64,000 nt of DNA, taken from the NCBI GenBank assembly GCA_010912705.1, contig POWB01000010.1:1-64000 (forward strand), read 5' to 3'. Made by a program: the position numbers and the translations under genes. The stretch's first letter is position 1. Each line of letters opens with the position of its first letter. The notes beneath the pieces were generated by a model that worked only from the letters and a program-made list of their open reading frames with translations, was not told the origin of the DNA and made no database searches. Origin of the DNA: Halochromatium sp. (GTDB taxonomy: Bacteria; Pseudomonadota; Gammaproteobacteria; Chromatiales; Chromatiaceae). Of this stretch, positions 49,815-58,945 are shown piece by piece.

Positions 49815-49989
49815 CCAGGATGCCTCTTCTTTGGGAGATGGCTCGTAACGTCTGCGCTAATGCGGGCGTTCGTCTGCAAGGTTGTCAGCGGCAAGCCGCC
49901 GTGAAAATCGGGCGCTGGCAATCACGCGTGCGGCTGGACGCGTCTCGTGGCGCTCGCGTTGACAGTGGCAATCGTTGGTGTCCTTAGCG

Positions 49990-50424
49990 TCAGCCAACGT
50001 CCTTGGCTGGGTCCAGACCCTGTTTGCGGACATACAAGAGAAGATCCTTGGCGCGGCCCATGGTTTGGGCAAGGGCGCGGAGATCCTGCTGGTTGCTGTC
50101 TTCTTTGGGGAATTCCATCCATTCGCTGCCATCAAGGGCTTGGAAGCCCATGCTCCAATCCGGGTACTGCGACTGGGAGACCAGTTCCTCGAACAAGAGC
50201 GCGATGTCGGTATGGCGTTCGTCTTTGGCGATCTGCTTGAACAGTTCACGCACCGCGTTCGCCTCACCCTCGAGAACCTGCAGAAAATGTCCGCCCTGAA
50301 AGAGCAGCAGTCCGGTGATGCCTTTGTCGGCGTTATGCTTGCGCGCGTAGGTCAACAGCTCGAGTAGCTCGTCGCGGCTGAAGTCGCGCGTTGCGGTGCT
50401 GGCGTAACAAAGTTGAAAGGGCAT
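49990..50424 (-). CDS. BLUF-domain blue-light sensor, stand-alone
   Basis: The start is ATG 50424 with TTGGAG upstream. The ~144-residue protein is a BLUF domain that binds FAD. The key residues are visible: Tyr7 (LCYAST), Asn31 (KHNADKGITGLLL), Gln49 (GGHFLQVLEG) and a Trp-x-Met near residue 92 (DWSMGF), equivalent to AppA Y21, N45, Q63 and W104/M106. A short C-terminal helix pair follows but no output domain, so it should act through a partner protein. It is divergent from the cytochrome b561 gene. Confidence 0.93.
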   Translation of the reverse strand: MPFQLCYASTATRDFSRDELLELLTYARKHNADKGITGLLLFQGGHFLQVLEGEANAVRELFKQIAKDERHTDIALLFEELVSQSQYPDWSMGFQALDGSEWMEFPKEDSNQQDLRALAQTMGRAKDLLLYVRKQGLDPAKDVG

Positions 50425-50687
50425 GGCCCGCAGCTCCAAAGGCAGATTGTCATCGATGAGGCCGATTCTACGCGTTCGCGCGCTCGGATGGCGTAGTCGT
50501 GCACAAGACCTAATTGGTTATCGATGCCTTGATCAGGATGCACTGCTACAGAGGCCGCTGGATTCGCTGATCACAGCGCTGCTGGCCTGGCATAATACAG
50601 ATTTTAGGGCCGGCAGCCGGAGGCGGTTTGTGGCAAGCGCCTTTGGCTCTGGTGAGTGACAATTCGAGGGTTGCGGAGATTCGGCCG

Positions 50688-51383
50688 ATGCGCATCAAGG
50701 TCTGGGACCTACCGACTCGTGTCTTCCATTGGACGCTGTTTTTAGCCGTGACGGCGGCTATTCTGACTGGGCTGCAAGGCGGCAACTGGATGCCCTGGCA
50801 TGAGCGTGCCGGGCTGCTGATCTTGGGGCTCTTAGTCTTCCGATTGATCTGGGGCCTGTTGGGCTCAACCTACGCGCGCTTTGCCCAGTTCTTCCCGACG
50901 CCGAGAAAAATTCTCGCCTATCTGCGCGGCTACTGGCATGAGGAAGGCCATAATCCGCTCGGTGCTTTGTCCGTGTTTGCGCTGCTTCTGGTGCTCTTGT
51001 TTCAGGCCCTGAGCGGCCTGTTCAGTAACGATGACATCGCCTTTAACGGGCCGCTCTATGATCTGGTATCGAAGGCGACCAGTGATGGGTTATCCAGTCT
51101 GCATCGGCAAGGACTTTGGATCATCCTAGCGCTGGTGGGCTTGCATATTCTGGCCGTGCTCTTCTACAAGCTAGTGCGTGGCCATGACCTGATTCGACCG
51201 ATGATCACCGGCTGGAAGCCGGCACCCTCGGATGGCTCGCGCGCGGCCTCGGCGCGGGGTGGGCCGCTCTGGGCCTTGCTGCTGGCGCTCTTGCTCAGCG
51301 CAGCGGTGGTGTGGATTGCCGATGGTGGTCTGCTGCCACCGCCACCTCCTCCGCTACCCGCGAGTAGCCTGCCGAGCTGGTGA
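50688..51383 (+). CDS. cytochrome b561-family membrane protein
   Basis: The start is ATG 50688, preceded by GGAG. The 231-residue protein has a b561-type di-haem four-helix core: RIKVWDLPTRVFHWTLFLAV (first His), WMPWHERAGLLILGLLVFRL (second His), LSVFALLLVLLFQALSGLFS and LWIILALVGLHILAVLFYKL (His). A fifth helix (LWALLLALLLSAAVVWIAD) is followed by a Pro-rich tail (LLPPPPPPLPAS). It probably passes electrons between quinol and a periplasmic c-type cytochrome. The cytochrome c' gene lies convergently right after it, a pairing known in other proteobacteria. Confidence 0.9.
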   Translation: MRIKVWDLPTRVFHWTLFLAVTAAILTGLQGGNWMPWHERAGLLILGLLVFRLIWGLLGSTYARFAQFFPTPRKILAYLRGYWHEEGHNPLGALSVFALLLVLLFQALSGLFSNDDIAFNGPLYDLVSKATSDGLSSLHRQGLWIILALVGLHILAVLFYKLVRGHDLIRPMITGWKPAPSDGSRAASARGGPLWALLLALLLSAAVVWIADGGLLPPPPPPLPASSLPSW

Positions 51384-51398
51384 GCTTCCAGCTCGCAT

Positions 51399-51422
51399 GG
51401 CGAGGCCGTTGCCGGCCTCGCC
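51399..51422. terminator. bidirectional hairpin between convergent cytochrome genes
   Basis: Perfect 10-bp arms GGCGAGGCCG and CGGCCTCGCC around TTGC, exactly between the stops of cytochrome b561 and cytochrome c'. Confidence 0.7.
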
Positions 51423-51436
51423 GATGGCTCCCGCGC

Positions 51437-51901
51437 TTAGTCCTTGCGGTACTTCTTATGGCAGGCCTTGCAGCTCTCGCCGAGCTTGCCAAAGGCGGCC
51501 TTGACCTCAGCCTCATCGCCCAGAGCAGCGGTTTCGGCCATGTTGTTGGCGGCTTCGATGAAGGCGACAGCGACCTCTCCAACCCCTTCTTTGTCGGTGA
51601 AGAGCTCAGGCTTGACGCGAGTCTTCAGGTCGCCGATGTCCTTGTCGGTGCCAGGACCATAGAGCGCACCCATCCCAGAATTGGCGATGCCGGCGATGGC
51701 GTTTGCAGCGGCCTCGACCTGGGCCTGGTTATAGTTGCCGTCTAGATTCGCTTTGATCTTGCCCATGTTCCAAGACATAAAGCTGTAGCCAGCCTGGCGG
51801 GTCTGGATCTGCTCTTCTGGCTTGAGGTCGGCTGCGGTCGCGGTGCCGATGCAGGCGATCGCGAGGGTGGCGAGCGCGGCTGTACGTAAACGATTGGTCA
51901 T
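51437..51901 (-). CDS. cycP: cytochrome c'
   Basis: The 154-residue protein has a signal peptide (LATLAIACIGTATA) and a four-helix-bundle mature part starting DLKPEEQIQTRQAGYSFMSW. It ends in the single haem-binding motif CKACH followed by KKYRKD, the class II cytochrome arrangement. FMSWNMGKIKANLDG is typical of cytochromes c' from purple bacteria. A periplasmic location and NO or O2 binding are known for the family. A neighbouring cytochrome b561 may reduce it. Confidence 0.95.
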   Translation of the reverse strand: MTNRLRTAALATLAIACIGTATAADLKPEEQIQTRQAGYSFMSWNMGKIKANLDGNYNQAQVEAAANAIAGIANSGMGALYGPGTDKDIGDLKTRVKPELFTDKEGVGEVAVAFIEAANNMAETAALGDEAEVKAAFGKLGESCKACHKKYRKD

Positions 51902-52073
51902 CGTGGCTTCTCCTGAATCTTAGGATTTGGCTGCGGAATGGGTTTCGTGGGCGGATGATAGCGGTCAAAGGCCGCACTTGCACGGCTTCTTGACGCATTC
52001 GGTCCTGAGTTGATCGCGACGCCTTCGTCCATGCACTATGCTTTATCTGATTAATCGAGGTCTAACGATTGCC

Positions 52074-53189
52074 ATGACGACGACACCAGAGTCCGAGTCC
52101 GCACCGGTCGTGAAGCGGTCACTGGCCAAAGAGCTGATCGCCGTCGCAATTGCGCTCCTGGTGGGTGCGGGGCTAGCGCTGGCTGGTTGGCTCTATTGGA
52201 GCTATAGCGGTGCGCATCCAAGCACTGATGACGCCTACATCCATGCGAATACAGTCTGGATCGCGCCTCGAGTTGCCGGGCAGGTCGTCCAGGTCGCGGT
52301 GCAAGATAACCAGGCTATCAAGGCCGGAGATCTGCTGCTTCGGATCGATCCCGTTCCCTTTGCCGCTGAGCTGGCGAAGGCGAGCAGCGCTGCGGCGCTG
52401 GCCAGACAGGAGATCGAGGTGCAGCGGGCCGCAGTCAGCGCCGCTCAGGCTAAGGTGGACGAGCAGCAGGCATTGGTCGATAGCGCCAAACAGCAGTTCG
52501 AGCGTCTGAGTGCCTTGGTGGCTCGTGGTGATGAGCCCAAGCTCAAGGGGATCGAGCTTGAGGATACACTGAAGGCGGCGCAGGCTACCTTGAACGACCT
52601 CCGCGCCGAACTGCTGCTCGCCGAGAATCGACTGGGTCCGCCCGCGATCCAAGATGCACGGGTGAATCAGGCGGACGCTGAGGTCAATCTGGCTAAGCTC
52701 CGTCTCGACTGGACTGAGATTCGCGCACCGGCTGATGGCTGGGTGACGCGCGTCGATGCGCGTCCCGGCGAGGTGGTTGCTATTGGCGATCCCCTGTTCG
52801 TGCTGGTCGAGGCAGGACAGTGGTGGGTGCAGGCCAACTTCAAAGAAGGCCGCATCGGTCGTATCACTGCGGGCATGCCGGCGCGCATCCAGATCGACCT
52901 CTACGGTAATCAGGTCTTCGACGGCCTGGTACAGAGTATTGCTCCGGCGAGCGCGGCCTCATTCTCGCTGCTGCCAGCCCAGAACACGACTGGTAACTGG
53001 GTCAAGGTGACGCAGCGTATTCCGGTGCGGATCAAGCTCGCGCCGATGCGCCCTGAGCAGCCCTATCGGGTTGGCGCAAGCGTGACGGCGACGGTGATGG
53101 TTGATGCGGTTGATGCGGTTGATGCCGATAAGCCGGCAGCGGATGCATCGTCGAAGGCAGTCTCCGGCGCCGCTCCGCAGGCTGATTGA
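52074..53189 (+). CDS. HlyD/EmrA-family membrane fusion protein
   Basis: The start is ATG 52074 (MTTTPESESAPVVKRSLAKE); an in-frame upstream ATG at 52038 is possible. One N-terminal membrane helix (LIAVAIALLVGAGLALAGWL) is followed by the biotinyl-lipoyl half (STDDAYIHANTVWIAPRVAG), a coiled-coil hairpin (QAKVDEQQALVDSAKQQFER) and the second half (RLDWTEIRAPADGWVTRVDA). The C-terminus has a VDAVDAVDAD repeat. It links the inner-membrane pump (next gene, 9 bp downstream) to an outer-membrane channel; no TolC gene is adjacent. Confidence 0.92.
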   Translation: MTTTPESESAPVVKRSLAKELIAVAIALLVGAGLALAGWLYWSYSGAHPSTDDAYIHANTVWIAPRVAGQVVQVAVQDNQAIKAGDLLLRIDPVPFAAELAKASSAAALARQEIEVQRAAVSAAQAKVDEQQALVDSAKQQFERLSALVARGDEPKLKGIELEDTLKAAQATLNDLRAELLLAENRLGPPAIQDARVNQADAEVNLAKLRLDWTEIRAPADGWVTRVDARPGEVVAIGDPLFVLVEAGQWWVQANFKEGRIGRITAGMPARIQIDLYGNQVFDGLVQSIAPASAASFSLLPAQNTTGNWVKVTQRIPVRIKLAPMRPEQPYRVGASVTATVMVDAVDAVDADKPAADASSKAVSGAAPQAD

Positions 53190-53198
53190 GCCTGCTCC

Positions 53199-54749
53199 AT
53201 GAGCACGCAATCCGCTCCTGCCACTGCCACTGCCACTGCCACCGCTGCAGAATCAACGGTGCTGCCGCCGGGGCTGCGACGCAGCATGGTGCTGCTGACC
53301 GCGCTGATGATCTCGGTCATGGCCGTGATCGACATGACCATCGTCTCGGTGGCGCTGCCCTACATGGCGGGCAACCTGAGCGCTAGCCCCTATGAGATCA
53401 CCTGGGTGGTGACCATGTTCACCTGTGGTCAGGCCCTCATCATTGGCGTCAGCGGCCATCTCACGCGCCTGCTCGGTCGGCGGCGGCTAGCGCTGATCGT
53501 GGTGACCGGCTTCGTGCTCTCATCGCTGGCCTGCGGGCTCTCGCAGACGCTGACCCAGATCGTCATCTTTCGCTTCATCCAGGGGCTGTTCAGTGGCCCG
53601 TTGATTCCACTCTCACAGTCGATGTTGATCGATGCCTTTCCGCCCCAGGAGCGCAGTAAGGCGCTTTCGATCTGGGTGCTCGGCGTACTCGGTGGTCCGG
53701 CGCTGGGACCGGTGATCGGTGGCTTTCTGGCGCAGAATCTGGATTGGCGCTGGAACTTCTGGGTCAATCTGCCGATCGGGCTGGTTGCCTTGATGCTGAT
53801 CCTGAGCGTGATGCCGCGCACTGCTGCGCAGCGCGTACGCACGGATCTGGCGGGCTTCGTGCTGCTCGCAGTCTGGGTGGTTTGTCTGCAGATCATGCTC
53901 GATCAGGGGGATGACCTGGACTGGCTCGGCTCTGCCGAGATCTGGGTTCTCGGTATCCTGACGCTGACCTTCTTCATCGCCTTTGTGCTGCGCGGTGTGC
54001 TGATTGGCGATCGCAATATCATGCGCTTTCGGCTCTTTGCCGATGTCAATTTCCTCGCTTGCTCGGTGCTGGTGGCGCTGTTTGGCGTGCTGTTTCTCGG
54101 CAGCTTTATCATTACCCCCGAACTGGCGATCAACTATCTGCAGTGGGAGGTCGTCACTGTCGGCCTGATCATGGGCGCTGCCGGTGGCTTCGGTGTTGTC
54201 GCCGCTTTGTTGGCGAGCCATATTGAGCGCTTGATTGGCATCCGGCAGGTTGCTGTGCTGGCGGCCCTTTGTATCGCGGCGGGATGGTTTGCCTACAGTC
54301 GCTTGAGTCCGGCGACCGGCCCGGCCGAGCTCTTGGTGCCGCTCGCGTTGAATCTGTTTGGGCTGATGCTGATCTATCCGTTGCTGGCGGCGCAGGCGTT
54401 CCAAAATCTCCGCCCCGAGGATCGCGACGAGGGTGCTGCGCTATTCAATTTCTTGAAGAATCTCGGCTTTTCGTTAGGTACGACCTTTGTCGGGGTGATG
54501 CTCTACCGCGGTAATCAGGGCAACTGGTCGCGCTATGTTGGTGACCTGTCATGGAGTCATCCCGGTTTCATGCAGTGGCTGGAGGGGCCGGTGCTCGATG
54601 AGCAGCTGCCATTAACTATGGCCTTGGTATCGGATGTACTAACGCGGCAGGTTGGCATCCTGACCATCCTGCAACTGTGCGAGGTGCTCGCGGTGCTCGC
54701 GATTCTCACTATCCCGCTGGCGTTTCTCCTCAAGCGCAGGGTCTCATAG
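53199..54749 (+). CDS. DHA2-family MFS drug efflux pump (EmrB-like)
   Basis: The 516-residue protein has 14 predicted helices. DHA2 hallmarks are visible: VIDMTIVSVALPYMAGNLSA, ITWVVTMFTCGQALIIGVSG, LTRLLGRRRLALIVVTGFVL (motif A) and LGVLGGPALGPVIGGFLAQN (motif C). It is a proton antiporter expelling hydrophobic drugs or fatty acids together with the EmrA-like protein. The N-terminal 24 residues are Thr/Ala-rich. No dedicated regulator is adjacent. Confidence 0.93.
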   Translation: MSTQSAPATATATATAAESTVLPPGLRRSMVLLTALMISVMAVIDMTIVSVALPYMAGNLSASPYEITWVVTMFTCGQALIIGVSGHLTRLLGRRRLALIVVTGFVLSSLACGLSQTLTQIVIFRFIQGLFSGPLIPLSQSMLIDAFPPQERSKALSIWVLGVLGGPALGPVIGGFLAQNLDWRWNFWVNLPIGLVALMLILSVMPRTAAQRVRTDLAGFVLLAVWVVCLQIMLDQGDDLDWLGSAEIWVLGILTLTFFIAFVLRGVLIGDRNIMRFRLFADVNFLACSVLVALFGVLFLGSFIITPELAINYLQWEVVTVGLIMGAAGGFGVVAALLASHIERLIGIRQVAVLAALCIAAGWFAYSRLSPATGPAELLVPLALNLFGLMLIYPLLAAQAFQNLRPEDRDEGAALFNFLKNLGFSLGTTFVGVMLYRGNQGNWSRYVGDLSWSHPGFMQWLEGPVLDEQLPLTMALVSDVLTRQVGILTILQLCEVLAVLAILTIPLAFLLKRRVS

Positions 54750-54804
54750 AGGACACCAGGTCGCAGGTTCTAGCGCTTAGCGCGCGCCACATCGCAGGTG
54801 TTGC

Positions 54805-55377
54805 ATGATGAGTCCCTGGACATTGCCGAATCTCTTGAGTGCGCTGCGGCTTGGTTCCGCGCCGTTGCTGCTGTTGCTCGCAGTCTCCGGGCAGCGGGAG
54901 GCGTTTATTTGGCTGCTGGCGCTGGCATTCCTCACCGATGCCGTCGATGGCATACTGGCACGGGCGATGGGCCAGACCAGTCGTTTGGGTGCCCAGCTCG
55001 ACTCCTGGGCGGATGTCGCGATCTATACCGTTACCGCCATTGCCCTCTGGCTGCTATGGCCAGCACTGGTGCGGACTGAATGGATAGCCGTTGCTGCTGT
55101 GGTTGCCAGCTTTGTGTTGCCAGCCCTTGCAGGTCTGCTGCGCTTTGGCTGCTTTACCAGTTATCACACGCTGCTGGTGAAGGTTGCGGTGGCTGCGACA
55201 GTGGCCGGATTATTGATGATGCTGCTCGATATTTCGGTCTGGCCATTCCGGCTAGCGGCCTTGCTCGCTGTGCTCGCTGCACTCGAAGAGCTTGCCATCA
55301 CGCTGGTGCTGCCTGAGGAACGCTCGGACGTGATCAGTCTCTGGCATGTGCTACGTCAGCAACGCGGGGCATCATGA
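54805..55377 (+). CDS. CDP-alcohol phosphatidyltransferase family protein
   Basis: The start is ATG 54805 or 54808. The ~190-residue integral membrane enzyme begins SPWTLPNLLSALRLGSAPLL and has the CDP-alcohol phosphatidyltransferase signature spread over FLTDAVDGILARAMGQTSRL and GAQLDSWADVA (pattern DGxxAR...G...D...D). It transfers a phosphatidyl group from CDP-diacylglycerol to an alcohol; the acceptor cannot be told from sequence. About five to six helices are present. Confidence 0.9.
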   Translation: MMSPWTLPNLLSALRLGSAPLLLLLAVSGQREAFIWLLALAFLTDAVDGILARAMGQTSRLGAQLDSWADVAIYTVTAIALWLLWPALVRTEWIAVAAVVASFVLPALAGLLRFGCFTSYHTLLVKVAVAATVAGLLMMLLDISVWPFRLAALLAVLAALEELAITLVLPEERSDVISLWHVLRQQRGAS

Positions 55378-55395
55378 TGGGCATGACGATGGGCG

Positions 55396-56619
55396 TTAAA
55401 CGATAGCGCTCATGACCTGTTGGATGTCGATTGGGACGTTTCTGGCCTGCTCAGCACGAAGAATCCTCTCATTGGCACTGATGCTAGGGTCGGAAAGATC
55501 TAGGTCTTCAAATGCGAGATGGCGTTGCTGGCGGGGGTCAAAGCAAATCCGAACCACAGGCTTCAAGAGCCCGCTGCGACTGGATTCAACGACGGCGGCG
55601 ATACGGCCGCTGGTCAGACGTACTAAGGTCCCAATAGGATAGATGCCGACGCAGCGAATGAATTGCTGAACCAATTTGGGAGCAAAGTGATAATTGCTCC
55701 ATTCCAAGAGCTTTCTCAGTGCCTCACTTGGCTCAAGGCCGCGATGATAAACGCGGTCCGATGTGATGGCATCATAGACATCAACGATCGATGCCATTTG
55801 CCCATAGAGCGAGATCTCTGAGCCAGACTTGCCGTGCGGATAACCGCTGCCGTCGATCTTTTCATGATGTTCTGAGACAATCTTGACTGCGGATGCTGGG
55901 ATCGCCTGGGCTTGGGATAGGATCCGCTCGCCATCGTCAACATGATGTTGCATTCGCTTAAATTCAGGCTCGGTTAGACGGCCCGGTTTATTCAGGATCT
56001 CCTTGGGGGTTAGCGTTTTTCCAATATCGTGTAAGAGTGCGCCTAGGCCAAGCTCTTTAATCATCCTCTGGTCTAGCTCTAGGCTTTTGCTAAACGCCAC
56101 CATCAAGACCGAGACATTGACCGAGTGCTCGAATGTATACAGGTCAGAGTGGCGTATCCGCTGTAAACCAAGCAAGGCATCCTGATTGCGCAGGATCGAC
56201 TCGGTTAGCTTTTCAACCACGGGAGTTACTTGTTCCGCGTCGAGCGAGCGTCCCAGTCTGATGTCATCCATGAGTGATTGGATCAGCGAGGTGGCCTCGG
56301 TGCGGATATCGGCTGCTACCCTCTGCTCGGAACTGAGGGATAACTCTGGCAATTCGTTGGAGTAATCCTTGGCGATCGTATTGAGGGCATCGTCAAGCTC
56401 CTGCTCAACCTCCGCCTGCGTTTGCGCGCTGGCGACATCTGAGCCCTTATCGGTATCAATATAGAGCTCTTGGATACCGAGCGCATGGATTTGCCTGAGG
56501 ATGCTCTCACTGGATACAAGAAACGCACTCCAGAGGAACATTTGGTCAAGCCAGCCGCAGTTGAGATCATGTACATACATGCCCTTGCGGAGTTGATTGA
56601 TGGTAATTTTCCTTATCAT
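55396..56619 (-). CDS. HD-GYP phosphodiesterase with DUF3391 N-terminal domain
   Basis: The start is ATG 56619 (MIRKITINQLRKGMYVHDLN); the upstream extension to 56673 is not conserved. The DUF3391 domain (~1-60) is followed by a helical linker and an HD-GYP domain: ALLHDIGKTLTPKEILNKPG, SEHHEKIDGSGYPHGKSGSE and VDVYDAITSDRVYHRGL. It should degrade cyclic di-GMP. A PilZ-like C-terminal piece (GTLVRLTSGRIAAVVES) is seen, as in this subgroup. It has no receiver, so activity is probably set by the N-terminal domain. Confidence 0.93.
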   Translation of the reverse strand: MIRKITINQLRKGMYVHDLNCGWLDQMFLWSAFLVSSESILRQIHALGIQELYIDTDKGSDVASAQTQAEVEQELDDALNTIAKDYSNELPELSLSSEQRVAADIRTEATSLIQSLMDDIRLGRSLDAEQVTPVVEKLTESILRNQDALLGLQRIRHSDLYTFEHSVNVSVLMVAFSKSLELDQRMIKELGLGALLHDIGKTLTPKEILNKPGRLTEPEFKRMQHHVDDGERILSQAQAIPASAVKIVSEHHEKIDGSGYPHGKSGSEISLYGQMASIVDVYDAITSDRVYHRGLEPSEALRKLLEWSNYHFAPKLVQQFIRCVGIYPIGTLVRLTSGRIAAVVESSRSGLLKPVVRICFDPRQQRHLAFEDLDLSDPSISANERILRAEQARNVPIDIQQVMSAIV

Positions 56620-56782
56620 TTTTGTTGTGCGTCGTGCTTGATGCAAGTGGAAGCTTTGCGATCTTGTGACCATACTGTACGCTTTGCTAGGGATTCGACA
56701 TGATAATTTCCAAAGGGCTGAGCGCAGACCGGCAAGGTCTGGCTCTCGCTAACCGGCTGACATGTAGAAAGACGGTGAATCG

Positions 56783-57451
56783 ATGACCCCTGAGTTTTGG
56801 CTCAATCGTTGGCAGCGTGGTGAGCTCGGCTGGCATGAGGAGGAGATCAACCGGCACTTGGCCGAGCACTGGTCGAGTCTCGAGGTGCCCAACAAGGCGC
56901 CTGTCTTGGTGCCCTTGTGTGGTAAATCGCTGGATATGCTCTGGCTCGCCAGCTTGGGCCATGCTGTGCTTGGCATCGAAATCAGCCGGCTCGCTGCCGA
57001 GCAGTTCTTTGCTGAGCATCAGCTGATGCCGCGAGTCGATCAGCTAGGGCCGTTTCAGCGTTATCAGGTCGACGAGATCAGCCTTCTTGTCGGCGATTTC
57101 TTCGATTTGCAGCGAGCGCAGTTGACGGGTATCTCTGCCGTTTACGATCGGGCATCGCTGATCGCGCTACCACCGGAGACTCGGCCTCGCTATGCGCGCC
57201 ATCTATCCAGACTGCTGCCCGATGGCGTGCGCTCGCTCCTGATCACCCTCGAGTACGATCAAGCGCGCATGAAGGGGCCACCTTTTTCGGTGACGGAGCC
57301 TGAGGTTAGAGCCCTGTTCGAGGCCAGTTTTCAGATTGAGACTCTGAGCGTCTTTGATGCACTGGCCGAGAGTCCGCGCTTCAGGGCACGCGGGCTTGAT
57401 TCGCTCGATGAGCGGGTCTACCGTCTGCAGCGGCAAGTTTCGGCAGCCTAA
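56783..57451 (+). CDS. tpm: thiopurine S-methyltransferase
   Basis: This 222-residue SAM-dependent methyltransferase is of normal bacterial TPMT length. The family blocks are FWLNRWQRGELGWHEEEINR, the SAM-binding VLVPLCGKSLDMLWLASLGH, VLGIEISRLAAEQFF and VYDRASLIALPPETRPRYAR. Bacterial TPMTs methylate thiopurines and also selenium or tellurium oxyanions to volatile products. The start is ATG 56783. It appears monocistronic. Confidence 0.95.
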   Translation: MTPEFWLNRWQRGELGWHEEEINRHLAEHWSSLEVPNKAPVLVPLCGKSLDMLWLASLGHAVLGIEISRLAAEQFFAEHQLMPRVDQLGPFQRYQVDEISLLVGDFFDLQRAQLTGISAVYDRASLIALPPETRPRYARHLSRLLPDGVRSLLITLEYDQARMKGPPFSVTEPEVRALFEASFQIETLSVFDALAESPRFRARGLDSLDERVYRLQRQVSAA

Positions 57452-57558
57452 CCGCAGCGGGCGGCAGGGGCTCAGTTGATCCGCTAGCCTGGCCTCAAAT
57501 CAACCGCTGGTGGATTTCTTCATTCAGGACTCTAGTCGTTGCTCGCCCGACAGGCTCT

Positions 57559-58758
57559 TCATCGTCCGCGATGGCGATTTGGCTGGTCCACCAAGGCGGC
57601 CACCACTAGGTCACCCCAGACATTTAGCGCGGTGATCGGATAATCAAAGAAGCGATCGACCACCAGATAGAGCGCGAGATAGGTCTGCGGCAGACCCAGC
57701 AGGTCCAGCATGAAGGCCATCATCGCAATGCCGCCACCGGGGATGCCGGCGGTGCCAGCACTCGAGGCCATGGTCAACAGCAGGATCATCAGCGCCTGCC
57801 AGAGCGAGACCTCGGCGCCGGCGAGCTGGGCCATGAAGATCAGCAGGATGGACTGATAGAGCGCCGAGCCGTCCATGTTCAGGGTTGCGCCCAGCGGCAG
57901 CGTGAAGCTGGTGGTGCCTGAGCTGACACCGGCATTCTGCTCCAGGGTCTGCTTTGAGACCGGATAGGTCGCTGCGCTCGAGGCCGTGGCGAGCGCGGTT
58001 GCCAGTGCGGCCCGGACCTGGATGAAGAATCGCCAGGGATGCCGACCGCTGCCCAGCCAGAGCAGGGAAGGCAGGAATAGTAGCGCATGCAGCGCGGCGG
58101 CCAGCGCCACCGCCCAGACGAAGGGCTGCAAGGCCAGCACCCCGGCCCAGTCCATGCCGGCCAGGCTCGCATAGACCAGCGCCGCGATGCCGATCGGCGC
58201 CAGCGCTAGCAGGGCTGCGAGCATCCGCATCAGCAGTGCGTTGAAGGCATCCGCGCCATCGGCGAGCAAGTCCCGTTGCTGCGGCTGTAGTCCGCGTGCA
58301 GCGAGCGCGGCAAAGATCGCCAGCACCACGATATGTAGGATATTGCCCTCGGCCAGCGAAGCGAACAGATTCGAGGGCACCAGGTTGGTGATCAGCTGCT
58401 CCAGGCTGAAGCCGGCGCCAAAGACCTCGCCGCCATTGGCCATCGGCTCCAGGTCCAGCAGTCCCGGCGCAACCCCGTGCGAGAACAACAGCCCGAGCAG
58501 GCTGCCGCTGACGGCGGCGAAGGCCGAAGTCAGCAGATAGAAGCCGAGCGTGCGGCCGCCAAGCCGGGCCAGATCGACGCCACGCGCCAGCGCCGCATAG
58601 ATCGAGACCAGGATCAGCGGCAGGATCAGCACCTTCAGCAGCGACAGGAAGATGTCGCCAAGCCAGCCGAGCCAGACCGCACCTGCTGGCCAGAGCAGCG
58701 CGAGTAGGACGCCGACCGCCAGGCCGGTGGGGGTCGAGTACAGTGAGCGCCAAGTCAA
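57559..58758 (-). CDS. dicarboxylate/amino acid:cation (DAACS, GltP-like) symporter
   Basis: The 399-residue protein has eight helices and two re-entrant loops. The transport motifs are visible: serine-rich hairpin 1 (ALATASSAATYPVSKQTLEQ), LGATLNMDGSALYQSILLIF, hairpin 2 (ASSAGTAGIPGGGIAMMAFM) and VDRFFDYPITALNVWGDLVV. The related glutamate transporters have NMDGT where this one has NMDGS. The start appears to be TTG 58758 (no ATG nearby), with the protein beginning TWRSLYSTPTGLAVGVLLAL. It imports acidic amino acids or dicarboxylates with sodium or protons. Confidence 0.92.
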   Translation of the reverse strand: MTWRSLYSTPTGLAVGVLLALLWPAGAVWLGWLGDIFLSLLKVLILPLILVSIYAALARGVDLARLGGRTLGFYLLTSAFAAVSGSLLGLLFSHGVAPGLLDLEPMANGGEVFGAGFSLEQLITNLVPSNLFASLAEGNILHIVVLAIFAALAARGLQPQQRDLLADGADAFNALLMRMLAALLALAPIGIAALVYASLAGMDWAGVLALQPFVWAVALAAALHALLFLPSLLWLGSGRHPWRFFIQVRAALATALATASSAATYPVSKQTLEQNAGVSSGTTSFTLPLGATLNMDGSALYQSILLIFMAQLAGAEVSLWQALMILLLTMASSAGTAGIPGGGIAMMAFMLDLLGLPQTYLALYLVVDRFFDYPITALNVWGDLVVAALVDQPNRHRGR

Positions 58759-58945
58759 CAGGGTTGCGATCCTCTCTGCATCCTCAGTAGCCTGCTTTAA
58801 CAGGCTCGTTTATCAGGATATGCTGTTCCTTATCGATATTTACCGATAACCGGCGGCATCAGCTGCCATCATGCCCGACATTGGCCGTTTCTCTGGCGTT
58901 TTACCCTGCCCATGCGAACGGTACCCTAGAGTCATCCAACATATA

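Noticed and set aside
57644-58753. 369-codon minus-strand frame overlapping the symporter gene in another frame
   Set aside because: The other frame has the NMDGS and hairpin motifs of DAACS transporters; this one is Arg/Ala-rich noise.
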